A DNA stretch of 64,000 nucleotides from Promethearchaeota archaeon (lineage in GTDB: Archaea > Asgardarchaeota > Lokiarchaeia > Sigyniarchaeales > SOKP01). Positions 9,501 through 18,422 of the stretch are shown here, in pieces. A program made the position numbers and the translations under genes. Position 1 is the stretch's first letter. Every line of letters begins with the position of its first letter. The stretch spans positions 62,001 to 126,000 of the forward strand of contig JAEOSU010000070.1 of NCBI GenBank assembly GCA_016840165.1, given 5' to 3'. The notes under the pieces were generated by a model. It saw nothing but the letters and a program-made list of their open reading frames with translations, did no database searches and was not told the DNA's origin.

Positions 9501-10523
9501 ACCTTCATTTCCAGCAGAAGAGACCAATATAACTCCATAATTATTTGCCACACTTGAGATTGCCAAAGTCATCGGATCATTAAATTCTGGCAAGCCTCCC
9601 CCAAAGCTCATGGAAATTATGTCTGCTCCCGCAGTTAATACAGCCCATTCAATCGCATCGATGATATCAGTATCATTTAAACCTTCGAAATTGCCAGCCC
9701 TTGCATTAATTAATGAAACTCCAGGTGCGATACCCCTATATTTACCACCAGAAGAGATACCGCTTCCTCCAATGATACCAGCCGCATGGGTACCGTGACC
9801 ATAGTCATCATTTGAATCTAATAAATCTCCGGTAACAAAACTTTGATTTGCGATTATATTTAAATCAGGGTGATCGTATATACCAGTATCTACCACAGCA
9901 ACTTTGACTCCAGTGCCATCAAAAGCTAGATCTTCAGCACCTATTGCAGAAATCCACCAATTGGAAAAATAATTGTAATCAAGGCTACTTGTAGTCGGAG
10001 ACTCTTCTGTGTATTCAGGATTCTCATAAAACTGAGACTTATATATTTTAGTTAATCCCTCAACATCTCTTAGAGCTTCTTGCTTTGAAATTAACTCTGC
10101 AGAATTACAAATTAAGGAAACACCAGAGATAATATCATAATTGTGTATGAGTTCATAGTCCTCTAAGAGATTATCAATTTTAGTAATTCGATCTGATTTA
10201 GAAACCTCCTCTTTGAATAGCATAATCACTTTAACTTTTTCTGCTTCCGATTTGTATTTCAATGAATAGTTTAAAAGAAATTCGGTAAGAGGTGAGTCAA
10301 AAATATTGTCTTGACTGATATTGTCAAGGCTAGATTCTGCGATTGAATTATCTTCTCTTAATGAAGAAATGAGAGTCAAATCGTCGTTATTCAGATTTAT
10401 AGCTGAATCAAAGCTCTTAGTATCACGTAAACCATAACTATATACTATAAATGGAAGATTAACTAAGTTGAATAGAACAAAAGTTAAGACTAATACTTTT
10501 TTGAATATTTTGAAATGTTTCAT
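6564..10523 (-). CDS. Large membrane-anchored subtilisin-like (S8) protease with zinc-ribbon tail
   Basis: About 1319 residues from the ATG at 10523; a TTG nine bases earlier is less likely. It has an N-terminal hydrophobic signal (about 8-28), an I9-like prodomain (about 90-165), then the S8 catalytic domain with Asp212 in VVDTG, His243 in GHGTH, oxyanion Asn339 in SAGNEG and Ser429 in GTSMS. The triad is complete. After this comes a segment resembling a glutamine-amidotransferase-like fold (IKDYFDNGGNILFLG), then beta-rich extracellular domains, one transmembrane helix near the C-terminus and a cytosolic zinc ribbon (CPYCG...CPNCG). The order resembles eukaryotic site-1 protease. Acts on the cell exterior; its substrate is unknown. 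Confidence 0.9.
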   Translation of the reverse strand: MKHFKIFKKVLVLTFVLFNLVNLPFIVYSYGLRDTKSFDSAINLNNDDLTLISSLREDNSIAESSLDNISQDNIFDSPLTEFLLNYSLKYKSEAEKVKVIMLFKEEVSKSDRITKIDNLLEDYELIHNYDIISGVSLICNSAELISKQEALRDVEGLTKIYKSQFYENPEYTEESPTTSSLDYNYFSNWWISAIGAEDLAFDGTGVKVAVVDTGIYDHPDLNIIANQSFVTGDLLDSNDDYGHGTHAAGIIGGSGISSGGKYRGIAPGVSLINARAGNFEGLNDTDIIDAIEWAVLTAGADIISMSFGGGLPEFNDPMTLAISSVANNYGVILVSSAGNEGPDYFTGGSPASGNDVISVGATDINNNLASFTSWGPTLTYLGYPDVVAPGVNIIAAEAPNSALSDRKRYIGDYFDFSGDGDYIPLSGTSMSCPVVAGALAILKEAYPSITPETARIALLDGAQPLSNYEDDDTLKFGAGLINVSASLEFMESLSSDINDTARFFPDVIPPQPFDLLHFPGDKQSFNITVISGRANSYNINIPDKVDGLKLKLDNTALTFSEENVKFVTLDIEIEQDARPGVRNFELNLTDGIVEYDSINITIDIKFPEYKVLMESFHGLNDWIPETSFYQMDFYDFMKDMTNLNISFDYSAEYWTPYYDANYNNSLLTEERLAQYDLILLQNPILPYTTDEMNNIKDYFDNGGNILFLGTRYQDLCLDNINELFSVLGSDITINQENEYSENWFGVGASINSQSVIELNSPLIFDGVEKFEWYYGNTFNVGSGSESIATLNDKTVAATYNETTSGGKLVAFGDLHWISELYSSSSYQLDHSNLARNLMDYFFSNDDVSIQVVLNSERTSNSQFNISVYVKDLSLGTPIASSVLNTNLSITISNSGFSESIETISLENGIAYNSTYSLSSTDYKPYDIIVNFTFGSKTYQKTSKLLYFNPTSIPIINSLAVSKSPVTRESGDFTQLRVDLDSSSYSVNAYMSIYSYSFYNTKQTINKTFPLSYSATLYRYNYDPSISDPAGIAIYYVFPKDGISNYTNPYSPRYAFEVRNNDPSFIESSSYITIAGQDTYAFDDTYEGESTLIIPVSQGDNLDFTVTSSDVDYEDVDGSSMRVSVNLFIASATDDGFLNIVYPQLFPLKELSYEPLTDTHQGTFIVPFTIAYGSIIGTKEITSATNYNTATGEGYLAILIITLIDSEGGSQEFWIALSIRASIPFELLLIILIIGLIVATGSIILIVYLLKSRRSQAPQEPSDYYSQDYHTIPIENASYDSTPADSQGYRSGFYCPYCGYDIGTPKSFCPNCGRSLYFET

Positions 10524-10669
10524 GGTTATCAAAAACCAATAGAACTATTTATTTTTAATTTTAATAATCCAAAAACCATAATTTTTTTTAAAAATTAATT
10601 ATTATTAAATTTACAGCTAACTTTCTTTACGTGTGCCAAAATGCTGATATAAAGCAAAAACATGATAAC

Positions 10670-10769
10670 GGGGCTGTGGATTAGTCGAAGATCGTTCGCT
10701 TGGCATGCGAAAGTTAGGGCACTTTTACCTAACCGTAAAAGGCCGGGGGTTCAATTCCCCCCAGCTCCA
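10670..10769 (+). tRNA. tRNA-Ala(GGC) with 28-nt insertion in the variable region
   Basis: Acceptor stem GGGGCTG (10670-10676) pairs with CAGCTCC (10762-10768), including the G3:U70 wobble that identifies alanine tRNAs. The D stem is GATT/GATC with a short loop AGTCGAA. The anticodon arm is TTCGC, loop TTGGCAT with anticodon GGC (10702-10704), GCGAA. The T arm is GGGGG, TTCAATT, CCCCC. A73 is at 10769 and CCA is not encoded. Between the anticodon and T stems lie 33 bases where about 5 are expected; removing roughly 10714-10741 restores a normal tRNA with an AGGCC variable loop. The insert holds a strong hairpin (10722-10728 with 10735-10741). It is probably a non-canonical intron. Confidence 0.9.
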
Positions 10770-11002
10770 CTCTATCTTTTTGTTAATTCATCAAAAAGAG
10801 TATTTTTAAGGTCTTTAGCGCTTAAAATTTTAGAAAATCCTCTAATTTTAATAAAAGCAATTAATTATATACAAAACCATAGAATAAAAAAAAGTAACTC
10901 TCCTAAATCAAGTAAAATTGGTTGTTTTTAAACTCTTTAAGATTTAATTAATTGCATTTCACGATTAATAAAGATTTAAGCCTCGACTTAATTTTTATTC
11001 TT

Positions 11003-11575
11003 ATGAAGAGAAATAGGCAATTTCTGAAAATAATAATTGTCATTTTTCTCTCAGTTCTTTATGTGCTTGCGATTATCTTCTCATGGAACTATTATCCTTC
11101 ATTGAAGTTATGGAGATCGATAGATTGGGTACTATTAAATGGGTTTTTGGAGATTAGCCTCTTTAGAATAATTCATTTGATCATCGGGCTACCGATTTTC
11201 ATCTATAGTTTTATAAATGTTATTGAAATCGTAATTATTAATCAAAAGGCTCAATTAAGAAAAAATTTCCCTAGCTATCTTTTAAAAGAGGGTTTTTATA
11301 GTAAAATAAGGCATCCTATGTATACTATGATAATATTGATTCAATTCAGTTTGTTCTTTTCTTTATGTTCTTTATTAGGAATATTTTTTGGATTATTATT
11401 TACATTATTATTCATGTTATTCGGGTTATACGAAGAGAAATATCAACTTTTGCCAATACTGGGTAAGGAATATAAAGAATATTCAAAAAAAGTAAAAGTA
11501 AGATTTTTTCCTTTCCCTCTAAAGATACTTTTACTTCTTTTATATTTATTAATATTTCTCGGTATTTTTTTGTAA
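11003..11575 (+). CDS. Isoprenylcysteine methyltransferase/PEMT-like membrane methyltransferase
   Basis: About 190 residues from the ATG at 11003; a TTG at 10952 would add 17 residues. Five or so hydrophobic helices are visible. The C-terminal half carries the ICMT/PEMT signature: GFYSKIRHPMY followed by two helices and then EEKYQLLPILGKEYKEYSKKV, where the EE and the RHP/Y segments bind S-adenosylmethionine. Relatives methylate prenyl-cysteine or phospholipid head groups at the membrane; the substrate here is not known. It follows tRNA-Ala by about 230 bases. Confidence 0.75.
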   Translation: MKRNRQFLKIIIVIFLSVLYVLAIIFSWNYYPSLKLWRSIDWVLLNGFLEISLFRIIHLIIGLPIFIYSFINVIEIVIINQKAQLRKNFPSYLLKEGFYSKIRHPMYTMIILIQFSLFFSLCSLLGIFFGLLFTLLFMLFGLYEEKYQLLPILGKEYKEYSKKVKVRFFPFPLKILLLLLYLLIFLGIFL

Positions 11576-11686
11576 AAGGAAATTAGTATTTTGGTTGCAA
11601 TTTCATATGATTATTCAAAAAAAAACATATTAAAAGCTTTTTTTAAGTCCCAAGTGCTATTTAATATTAAATATAGATTAAGGTAA

Positions 11687-13963
11687 TTGCACATTAGACG
11701 CTTTAAACTTACTAAAATTAGAATAAAGGATTTCACACCGATTATTTTAGTAATGCTATTGCTTTTTGTATCAATAGCATGTGCAAATATGCTTATTCCC
11801 AGTTATGCTTCAGTCCAGTTGGAATTTCTTGTCCCAGAAGCATTATTAGCGATCCCAGATGCTTTTTTTGTATTAGTTAGTGCGTTTTTTGCATTAATCT
11901 GGGGCTATTACACGGATCGTGTTGATAGATCCAAATTAATTATGGCTGGAGCATTTTCATGGACGATTGGGATGCTACTAACCGCTTTTTCTATAAATTA
12001 TGAAATGCTCATCATTTCAAGGATGCTTTCAGGGGCAGGACTTGGTTGTGTCTTACCAGTTGGATATTCAATTATCTCCGATTCTATTCCTCCTGATGAA
12101 CGATCAGGATGGTTTGGTACGCTAGCGATCCTTAGTTCTGTTTCAAATGGTATCGGACAAGCGTTATCATCCTTTTTAGGACCAATATTGACTTGGCGCT
12201 TCCCCTTTTTTTTACTTTCAGTAATAAGTATTGTAATTGTTTTTATCCTATTTTTTGTTAAAATACCACAGCGAGGTGCGAGAGAAGAGGAATTGATAGA
12301 ATTAGCCCAAATGGATTTAGAATATCAATACACGATTTCAAAAAAAGATTTATCAAGTATCGTTAAAAAAAAAACTAATAGGTACTTAATAATTCAAAGC
12401 TTCTTTTCGATTATTCCTGGTACTATTACTATATTTTTTCTTACTTCAATGCTAAATATTTATTACTTTAATGAATTGCCAATAGAAATACGATTACAAA
12501 CAGCAACGATCTTCGCAGGTTTATTAGGAGTCGGCTATATATTGGGAAATTCAATTCTCTCCTATCTCGGAGATATTTTATACAGAAAAAATAAAAAAAA
12601 TCGCACAAGATTAGCCGCAATATGCTTAATACTCTCTGTACCTTTTTATGTTATAACTCTATTATTAATCAGTCCTATACAAATAGCCAATTTAGATATT
12701 TCCTATCCCACAGGACCAATAGAAACCTCGGAAATAGCTAGATATATGTTTCTAACGATTGGAGAAATTTTTTCTAAATATCCAAATTATATTTACTATT
12801 TAATTTTTGGTTTGATTGGTACAATCTTTAGTGCAGGACCTGTAGCAAATAGAAATGCAGTGATGATCGATATAAATTTACCAGAGCATAGAGGCACCTC
12901 TGTCTCATTTTTGAACTTATCAGAGCAGGTAGGTAAAGGATTAACCCTCTTAATCTCCTATTTTTTAATTACTTTTCTAGGAAGTATTTTTCAGATGATG
13001 CTCTTTTCTACTTTATTCTGGATTCCAGCAATCGTTATGTGGATCCTCGCTACACGAACAGTTGGAAAAGATTTAAATGTTAAATCCATGATTTTATCTG
13101 AAAGAAAGCAAATTAGTTTATTAGATTACATTTTCGAATTAGAAATCCAAATGGACAGAGGAATTCAAAAAATACACGATGCACGATATTATATTTTTTC
13201 TGACTCTAAGAAATTTGATGCTTTATTATCGGATGCAATCAAAATTTTCAATTACTGCGAAAGAGAAGGAGAAAATCGAAGTATTACGAACATTGGAGAA
13301 AAATGTCGAAAATTGAATGTAAGAGCTAAATCCATTAAACAGATGGCGAATCAGATATTTAAAATATTGAAAAATGAGGACTTATCGGCAAAGGAAAGAG
13401 ACATTTTAAGTGAGGATTTGCGACAAATTGATTTAATGATTGCGGAAGGGAAAAAAAGTACTTTTGGAGAGCTTCAAATCTATTATGAAGATGCTTATCT
13501 AAAGATTATTGAAGCACGGCTCCTACGGAAAAATGATTTATTAAAATGTATGTCAAAAATTATTGATGCAATTAAAATTTATGAGAGAGTTAAAAATCTT
13601 TTAAATGAGAGGTTAGAAGTAATAAATGATACTTCTGACTTACCTCAAGAAGATTTAGTGGCATATGAAAAAGAGAAAAAGCTATATCATAAGGCTTCAG
13701 AATCATTGAAGGCAACAATCAAATTAAAAGAAGAATTTAAGGGAATTTTTAAAAAACTTGAAGAAAAAGGCATTATGAAAGCAGATTTAATGAAAATCTC
13801 AGAATTAACCAATGAATATGATGTAAATCTGTCAGATATCATATTAGAAACATTTGGACAGGATAAAGAAACAAAAAACGCGATTCTTAAAATAATAAAA
13901 GAGATAGATATCGTTTTTAATAAATATGATGATTGGAAAGAAGTAGAGTTAAATGTTTTTTAA
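11687..13963 (+). CDS. MFS transporter with a long C-terminal helical cytosolic domain
   Basis: 758 residues if started at TTG 11687. Residues about 15-465 form a 12-helix MFS transporter, with the loop 2-3 signature GYYTDRVDRSK and a GAGLGCVLPVGYSIISD helix 5 region. After the last helix about 290 residues of charged, helical sequence follow (QISLLDYIFELEIQMDRGI onward), much longer than a normal MFS tail and without a recognised domain. Start choice is unusual: AGGTAA at 11681-11686 abuts the TTG, while an in-frame ATT at 11693 sits six bases after it, so translation may begin at ATT. Substrate unknown. Confidence 0.8.
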   Translation: MHIRRFKLTKIRIKDFTPIILVMLLLFVSIACANMLIPSYASVQLEFLVPEALLAIPDAFFVLVSAFFALIWGYYTDRVDRSKLIMAGAFSWTIGMLLTAFSINYEMLIISRMLSGAGLGCVLPVGYSIISDSIPPDERSGWFGTLAILSSVSNGIGQALSSFLGPILTWRFPFFLLSVISIVIVFILFFVKIPQRGAREEELIELAQMDLEYQYTISKKDLSSIVKKKTNRYLIIQSFFSIIPGTITIFFLTSMLNIYYFNELPIEIRLQTATIFAGLLGVGYILGNSILSYLGDILYRKNKKNRTRLAAICLILSVPFYVITLLLISPIQIANLDISYPTGPIETSEIARYMFLTIGEIFSKYPNYIYYLIFGLIGTIFSAGPVANRNAVMIDINLPEHRGTSVSFLNLSEQVGKGLTLLISYFLITFLGSIFQMMLFSTLFWIPAIVMWILATRTVGKDLNVKSMILSERKQISLLDYIFELEIQMDRGIQKIHDARYYIFSDSKKFDALLSDAIKIFNYCEREGENRSITNIGEKCRKLNVRAKSIKQMANQIFKILKNEDLSAKERDILSEDLRQIDLMIAEGKKSTFGELQIYYEDAYLKIIEARLLRKNDLLKCMSKIIDAIKIYERVKNLLNERLEVINDTSDLPQEDLVAYEKEKKLYHKASESLKATIKLKEEFKGIFKKLEEKGIMKADLMKISELTNEYDVNLSDIILETFGQDKETKNAILKIIKEIDIVFNKYDDWKEVELNVF

Positions 13964-13970
13964 TTACATA

Positions 13971-14267
13971 TTAATTGTTCATTAATTCAGAGGACAAAAT
14001 CTGTTTGAAAGTATGTTTTTCTCCTTGAGATAATTCTTCTACAGCTTTCCCTTTATTATTATAGTGATCTGCATTATCATGATTGTCAAATAAGTTAATC
14101 AATACGATGAGACAATTACGTAATTCTAAACTATTACTATTTCCGTTAAATTTTGACATTATCTTTATTAATAGATTGCTCAACCATAATCTGTTTAAAT
14201 CTGACTGAACTAGACCTTCTTTTTCTTTTTTCTCATAGAATTCTAAAACTCTGGCTAAACAATCCAT
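13971..14267 (-). CDS. Hypothetical helical protein (98 aa)
   Basis: Starts at the ATG at 14265-14267, which has AGGTAA seven bases upstream; a longer frame to 14327 has no comparable site. The product opens MDCLARVLEFYEKKEKEGL and is predicted to be mostly helical and soluble. No family is recognised. It is convergent with the MFS gene, ending eight bases beyond its stop, and precedes no obvious partner. Lokiarchaeal-type small helical proteins of this sort are common and mostly uncharacterised. Confidence 0.55.
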   Translation of the reverse strand: MDCLARVLEFYEKKEKEGLVQSDLNRLWLSNLLIKIMSKFNGNSNSLELRNCLIVLINLFDNHDNADHYNNKGKAVEELSQGEKHTFKQILSSELMNN

Positions 14268-14520
14268 TATCTTCTTACCTAAAATCCAATTTAAAATCCA
14301 ACAGTTAAATAAACTGTAAGATCCCACACATCAACCGAAATATATATTCTTCAGTAATACAGATGATAGTTTACCTTTAAAAATATTTTTGGTTGAAATT
14401 CACGAGATTTTAATGAAATGTACAAATCTTTGGAAATTAATTAGAATAGATCAGATTATAGAAAATATTACTTCTTATTTTGAAACGTTAGAGAGTAAAT
14501 TGTAACAAATATAAGTAGAT

Positions 14521-15075
14521 TTATAATTCAACTTCAATACTTTCAACAAAATTGTCAATAGATTGCTCCAAATCAATCAAATCTTCGACTTCTCTTATAT
14601 CTGAGCTAGCGAGCTTTTTTAAAAACTCCTTTAATAGTTTTTCTTTATGCTTGTCATGTGGAAAGATGAGACTACTTTTATAGTGCTCCCAATCAAGGAT
14701 AGAAGTAAAGACTAAAAATAATTTTTCAATATGGCTATAATCAATCAAACTGTGCAGTTTTTCTCTTGTGATAAGGGTCTGAGTCTGATCCTTATAAAAT
14801 CCAGATAAATCATTATAATAATTTGTGAGACGAGCAATATTATCTAATTGAGCTCTTAAAGCTGCCTGATTAATAGGACTTTCTTCATCTTTATACATAA
14901 TTTCAAAATATTGATTAATGAAATCTTTTAGCTTTTGGAGCTTCTGTTGGAACACGCGCGTCTTTACGATGCGCTCAAACATAGGCGAAGCTTTATCTTT
15001 GTAAAACCTTAATTCGAACTTAACGATAGCGAGAATGTCCAAGAAGAGTTCGCGTATATCTATGTTCTGGTCCAT
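14521..15075 (-). CDS. Hypothetical helical protein (184 aa)
   Basis: An all-helical soluble protein with no recognised domain. Features seen are an N-terminal amphipathic DIRELFLDILAIVKFELRFY helix, a run of charged helices with many Leu/Ile heptads, and an acidic C-terminus (DLIDLEQSIDNFVESIEVEL). There is no signal peptide, Cys cluster or catalytic motif. It lies between two other same-strand unknown genes at about 180-250 base spacing, so it is probably transcribed alone. Confidence 0.6.
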   Translation of the reverse strand: MDQNIDIRELFLDILAIVKFELRFYKDKASPMFERIVKTRVFQQKLQKLKDFINQYFEIMYKDEESPINQAALRAQLDNIARLTNYYNDLSGFYKDQTQTLITREKLHSLIDYSHIEKLFLVFTSILDWEHYKSSLIFPHDKHKEKLLKEFLKKLASSDIREVEDLIDLEQSIDNFVESIEVEL

Positions 15076-15255
15076 TTAATCACCATTTCGGTTAATCTCC
15101 TTAAAGTTTAGAATAATTCAACCCATATTTTCGGGGTTCACAAAAATAATTGCAATTGCAATTACAATTTAAAAAGAATTTTACAATATTTATATTTTTA
15201 TGTGTTTCTAGAGCACAAGAGATTATTTATTTAACAGATTTTTAAAACTTAATCA

Positions 15256-16233
15256 TTAAAATTGTAGAGGAAATGAATGACTTGGATCAGTTTGATATCG
15301 TGGTTTTGATGGAATTTGAATTTTTTTCACTGCCTTTCGGAATTTAATTGCTTTGATATGTATTTTGAGTATTCTAATTGGACAACGTAAAATAAATCTT
15401 AAATTATTATAGGGTTCTTTTCTTAGTTTTAAGAAATCCTGATAAAATAAGTGTGCTTTTTGCTGTAATGAATATTTTTCAAAAGAAATAAATCGTTCAA
15501 TAATTTTATCTAAATTCTCAGTGTCGCGGAAACAGTAATAATTTGATGATCTTAAAGACCATTTAATAGCCTCTAATTGAAATTTAATTGACTTTAACTT
15601 TTTAAACGGAAATAATAATAATGAGAAAAAAGATATAAAAAGGTTCATTACCATGCTTTTAAACATTTCAAAAACAGAAACTCTAATCTTCTTTCTAATC
15701 AAATTTCTCAAATCACTACCATATAAAACAGTACTATTAATAATAACATTACTGAGAACAATATTTCGGGGAGCAAATATTGCAGAAAACACTTTATTTA
15801 CTTGAAAGATTTTATGAAATGTAGCATTCTTCCAATACTTCTCTTTGGTTAAAAAATGGCTAATAAACATCCCAGTGGCATGTTGGATCGAGGAAATCAA
15901 ATTCCTTATTACATTTTTATTTCCAGACTCAAAATTATGCTTAATTTCAAGTGCTATAAAATATTTTTCAATTTCACGAATATGATGTGAAGAGACCCTA
16001 TCCTTAAAGATAAATAAAAGATCGCAATCTGAAATAGAAGTATTTTCTCCTTTTGCTTTGTTTTGTTGGCTCCCAAATAATAAAATAGAAATGATTTTAT
16101 TGACACCTATTTCTCTATTTACAAGAATAACAATATCTTTAACGTAATTTCTTGTTTTCTCATTAACCGCTTTTAGTTTATGAGAAATTTTCTCTTTTAC
16201 ATCTTGCGAATCTGTTTTTTGCAATTTAATCAA
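15256..16233 (-). CDS. Nucleotidyltransferase of the DNA polymerase beta superfamily
   Basis: 325 residues. Around residues 45-75 the sequence reads SILLFGSQQNKAKG followed by SISDCDLLFIF, matching the GS...DxD signature of the pol-beta-type minimal nucleotidyltransferases: glycine-serine loop, then two metal-binding aspartates. The rest is helical and Lys-rich with no recognised domain; a third acidic residue is not obvious. Family members transfer nucleotides to proteins, RNA or antibiotics, and many pair with HEPN toxins, but no HEPN partner is adjacent. Substrate unknown. Confidence 0.7.
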   Translation of the reverse strand: MIKLQKTDSQDVKEKISHKLKAVNEKTRNYVKDIVILVNREIGVNKIISILLFGSQQNKAKGENTSISDCDLLFIFKDRVSSHHIREIEKYFIALEIKHNFESGNKNVIRNLISSIQHATGMFISHFLTKEKYWKNATFHKIFQVNKVFSAIFAPRNIVLSNVIINSTVLYGSDLRNLIRKKIRVSVFEMFKSMVMNLFISFFSLLLFPFKKLKSIKFQLEAIKWSLRSSNYYCFRDTENLDKIIERFISFEKYSLQQKAHLFYQDFLKLRKEPYNNLRFILRCPIRILKIHIKAIKFRKAVKKIQIPSKPRYQTDPSHSFPLQF

Positions 16234-16298
16234 TAAATTACATTTTCCATATTTTAATATTTTGATAAAAAAAATGAAAAATTTAGAATTTGTATATA

Positions 16299-18311
16299 TT
16301 ATTCATTATTGCCAATTTTATATCCTCTACTTACTGCTTCCATAACGGTTTCTGGTTTTCGGGCATCTCCAATTTTTTCAATTTTGATATTCCCTAAATC
16401 TTTTATTTGATTAGCGAGTTCTTCATTTGGAATTACCCCTGTTGCATAGTATACATAATCTACTTCATTGATAATCTGATCACGTCCGTTTGCATCAGTG
16501 TAATTAACGTAGTCAATACCAATCTCAGTCACATCAACATTTTTAAGTAAATTTATTCCTAAAGCGTCACACTTATCTAATAAGACCCATTTAGTAGTCT
16601 TTCCCAACGCTGAACCCAATTTTGGCAACTTTTCTAAAACGGTTACCTTATTTCTCCCCTCATGAAGCATTCTTAAGGCTACATCCGGTTCTAACGCCTT
16701 ATAAAAAGTTAGAAAATCAAATGCTTCGCGACTTAATGTACCAAATTTTGAGATATAGATAGCTAGCTCTATTCCTGTTGCTCCACCACCAATTATGACA
16801 TTATTTTTTCCAATAGGAGCATCACCGCTAAATACATCATTTGCCCAGAATACATTATTATTTTCAATACCTTTAATTGGGGGTTTGATTGGTATAGACC
16901 CTGCTGCGTAAAAAATTGTATCTGGATTAAATTCCTTAACTGTTTCAATGGTTACATTTGACTGCAAATGAGTATGGATTCCATATTTTTGTATCCAGTA
17001 TGTGTAATTCTCAATCATTCTTTTAAATTCATTTCTACCTGGAGGGACCCATATAATATTTAAAAGACCACCAATTTTATCATCTTTTTCAAAAATATGG
17101 ACTTCATGACCACGTATAGCAGCAATTCTTGCAGCTTCTAATCCTCCTGGCCCAGAACCTATTATCATTATCTTTTTCTTTTGTTTTAGGGGTTTTAACT
17201 CGGTTCTTGCCTCATTTCCCGCTCTGGCATTCCTTAAGCATGTTACTGGCATCATTCTAAATACATTGTCAAAACATCCTTGATTACAACCCACACAGTT
17301 CATAATATCTCTGAGTTCTCCCTTTTTTGCTTTCATAGGTAAGAATGGATCTGCGATCAATGCACGTCCCATACATATAGCATCAGCTTTTCCCGCCATC
17401 AAAACCTGCTCTGCTAACTCGGGATTATTAATCCTATTAGACGAGAAAATGGGAATCTTCACGTGTTTTTTGATGTTTTCTGCTAAATAAGTATAACATC
17501 CTTCTGGAACATCCATAGTTAGTTGAGGCGTTTTAGTTTCATGCCATCCTCCAGTAACATTGAAATAATCGAGATTTTTGCTTAATTCCTCTGCTATAAT
17601 TGCTTTTTCTTTATATGTATTGCTTCCTGGTACAAAATCATCACCAGAAATTCTATATCCGAGTATAAAATCATCGATATTAGTTCTAATTTGTTCAATA
17701 GTTTCAAGGGGGAACCTTAAACGATTTTCAAGTTCTCCACCATATTTATCCGTACGTTTATTGGTTTTTGGAGAAATAAATTGATCCAATAGATATCCCG
17801 CATTTGCGCAAATCTCAACTGCATCAAATCCTGCTTTTTTAGCCCGTACCGCAGCATCAGCAAATGCTTGTTGTTCTCTTTTAATATCTTCAAGGTTCAT
17901 TTCTCGAGGAGTAGTTTTACTAAACTTGCTATATACTGCTGAGGGTGCAATTGGAGTTGTTCCAATTATTTGGGGAAATGCATAGGCACCACCATGATAT
18001 AATTGGCAGCAGATTTTTACATCATCTCGAGCAGCATGAACTTCATTCGTAAATTCAGTAAGTTTTGGTAAATATTTATCGTCATCGACTGCAATCATGG
18101 AAGGTAAACCTTTTCCATATATATCAACATAGCATCCTCCAATAATCAAGAGTCCTGCTCCCCCCTTTGCTCTCTCAACATAAAAATCTATTAATTTCTT
18201 GTCGATAAAACCATTCTTTGCTAAGTTAAGGTGCATCGCGGGCATTACTATACGATTAGATGACTCTAAATGTTTTAATTTCAACGGTTTGAAAAGTTTA
18301 TAAAATTTCAT
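16299..18311 (-). CDS. NADH:flavin oxidoreductase / 2,4-dienoyl-CoA reductase-like enzyme
   Basis: 670 residues with the three-domain layout of dienoyl-CoA reductase and trimethylamine dehydrogenase. Residues 1-340 form the old-yellow-enzyme TIM barrel for FMN (FKPLKLKHLESSNRIVMPAM; QLYHGGAY). A 4Fe-4S site follows with cysteines spaced C-x2-C-x3-C-x11-C in NCVGCNQGCF onward. Residues about 375-670 hold an FAD domain (MIIGSGPGGLEAARIAA) and an NAD(P) domain (NVIIGGGATGIELA). It probably passes electrons from NAD(P)H through FAD and the cluster to FMN to reduce an enoyl or related substrate. No etf genes are adjacent. Substrate unknown. Confidence 0.9.
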   Translation of the reverse strand: MKFYKLFKPLKLKHLESSNRIVMPAMHLNLAKNGFIDKKLIDFYVERAKGGAGLLIIGGCYVDIYGKGLPSMIAVDDDKYLPKLTEFTNEVHAARDDVKICCQLYHGGAYAFPQIIGTTPIAPSAVYSKFSKTTPREMNLEDIKREQQAFADAAVRAKKAGFDAVEICANAGYLLDQFISPKTNKRTDKYGGELENRLRFPLETIEQIRTNIDDFILGYRISGDDFVPGSNTYKEKAIIAEELSKNLDYFNVTGGWHETKTPQLTMDVPEGCYTYLAENIKKHVKIPIFSSNRINNPELAEQVLMAGKADAICMGRALIADPFLPMKAKKGELRDIMNCVGCNQGCFDNVFRMMPVTCLRNARAGNEARTELKPLKQKKKIMIIGSGPGGLEAARIAAIRGHEVHIFEKDDKIGGLLNIIWVPPGRNEFKRMIENYTYWIQKYGIHTHLQSNVTIETVKEFNPDTIFYAAGSIPIKPPIKGIENNNVFWANDVFSGDAPIGKNNVIIGGGATGIELAIYISKFGTLSREAFDFLTFYKALEPDVALRMLHEGRNKVTVLEKLPKLGSALGKTTKWVLLDKCDALGINLLKNVDVTEIGIDYVNYTDANGRDQIINEVDYVYYATGVIPNEELANQIKDLGNIKIEKIGDARKPETVMEAVSRGYKIGNNE

Positions 18312-18422
18312 TATACAACTATCCCATTTTGTTAATATTGTAAAATATAATTAGGTAATAAAATTGATAGCAATATAAAATTTTAACTTTTAAAGAAATT
18401 AGTCAGATATGTCACACAAATA

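Noticed and set aside
10662..10931. An 89-codon open frame on the plus strand across the tRNA-Ala region
   Set aside because: It contains the whole tRNA gene and has no protein-like pattern; the tRNA structure explains the sequence.
14413..14505. A 30-codon plus-strand frame in the gap between two hypothetical genes
   Set aside because: No Shine-Dalgarno site, no recognisable pattern and low complexity; expected by chance in AT-rich DNA.
15256..16233. Toxin-antitoxin (HEPN/MNT) reading of the nucleotidyltransferase
   Set aside because: No HEPN-like partner gene is adjacent and the protein is much longer than MNT antitoxins.
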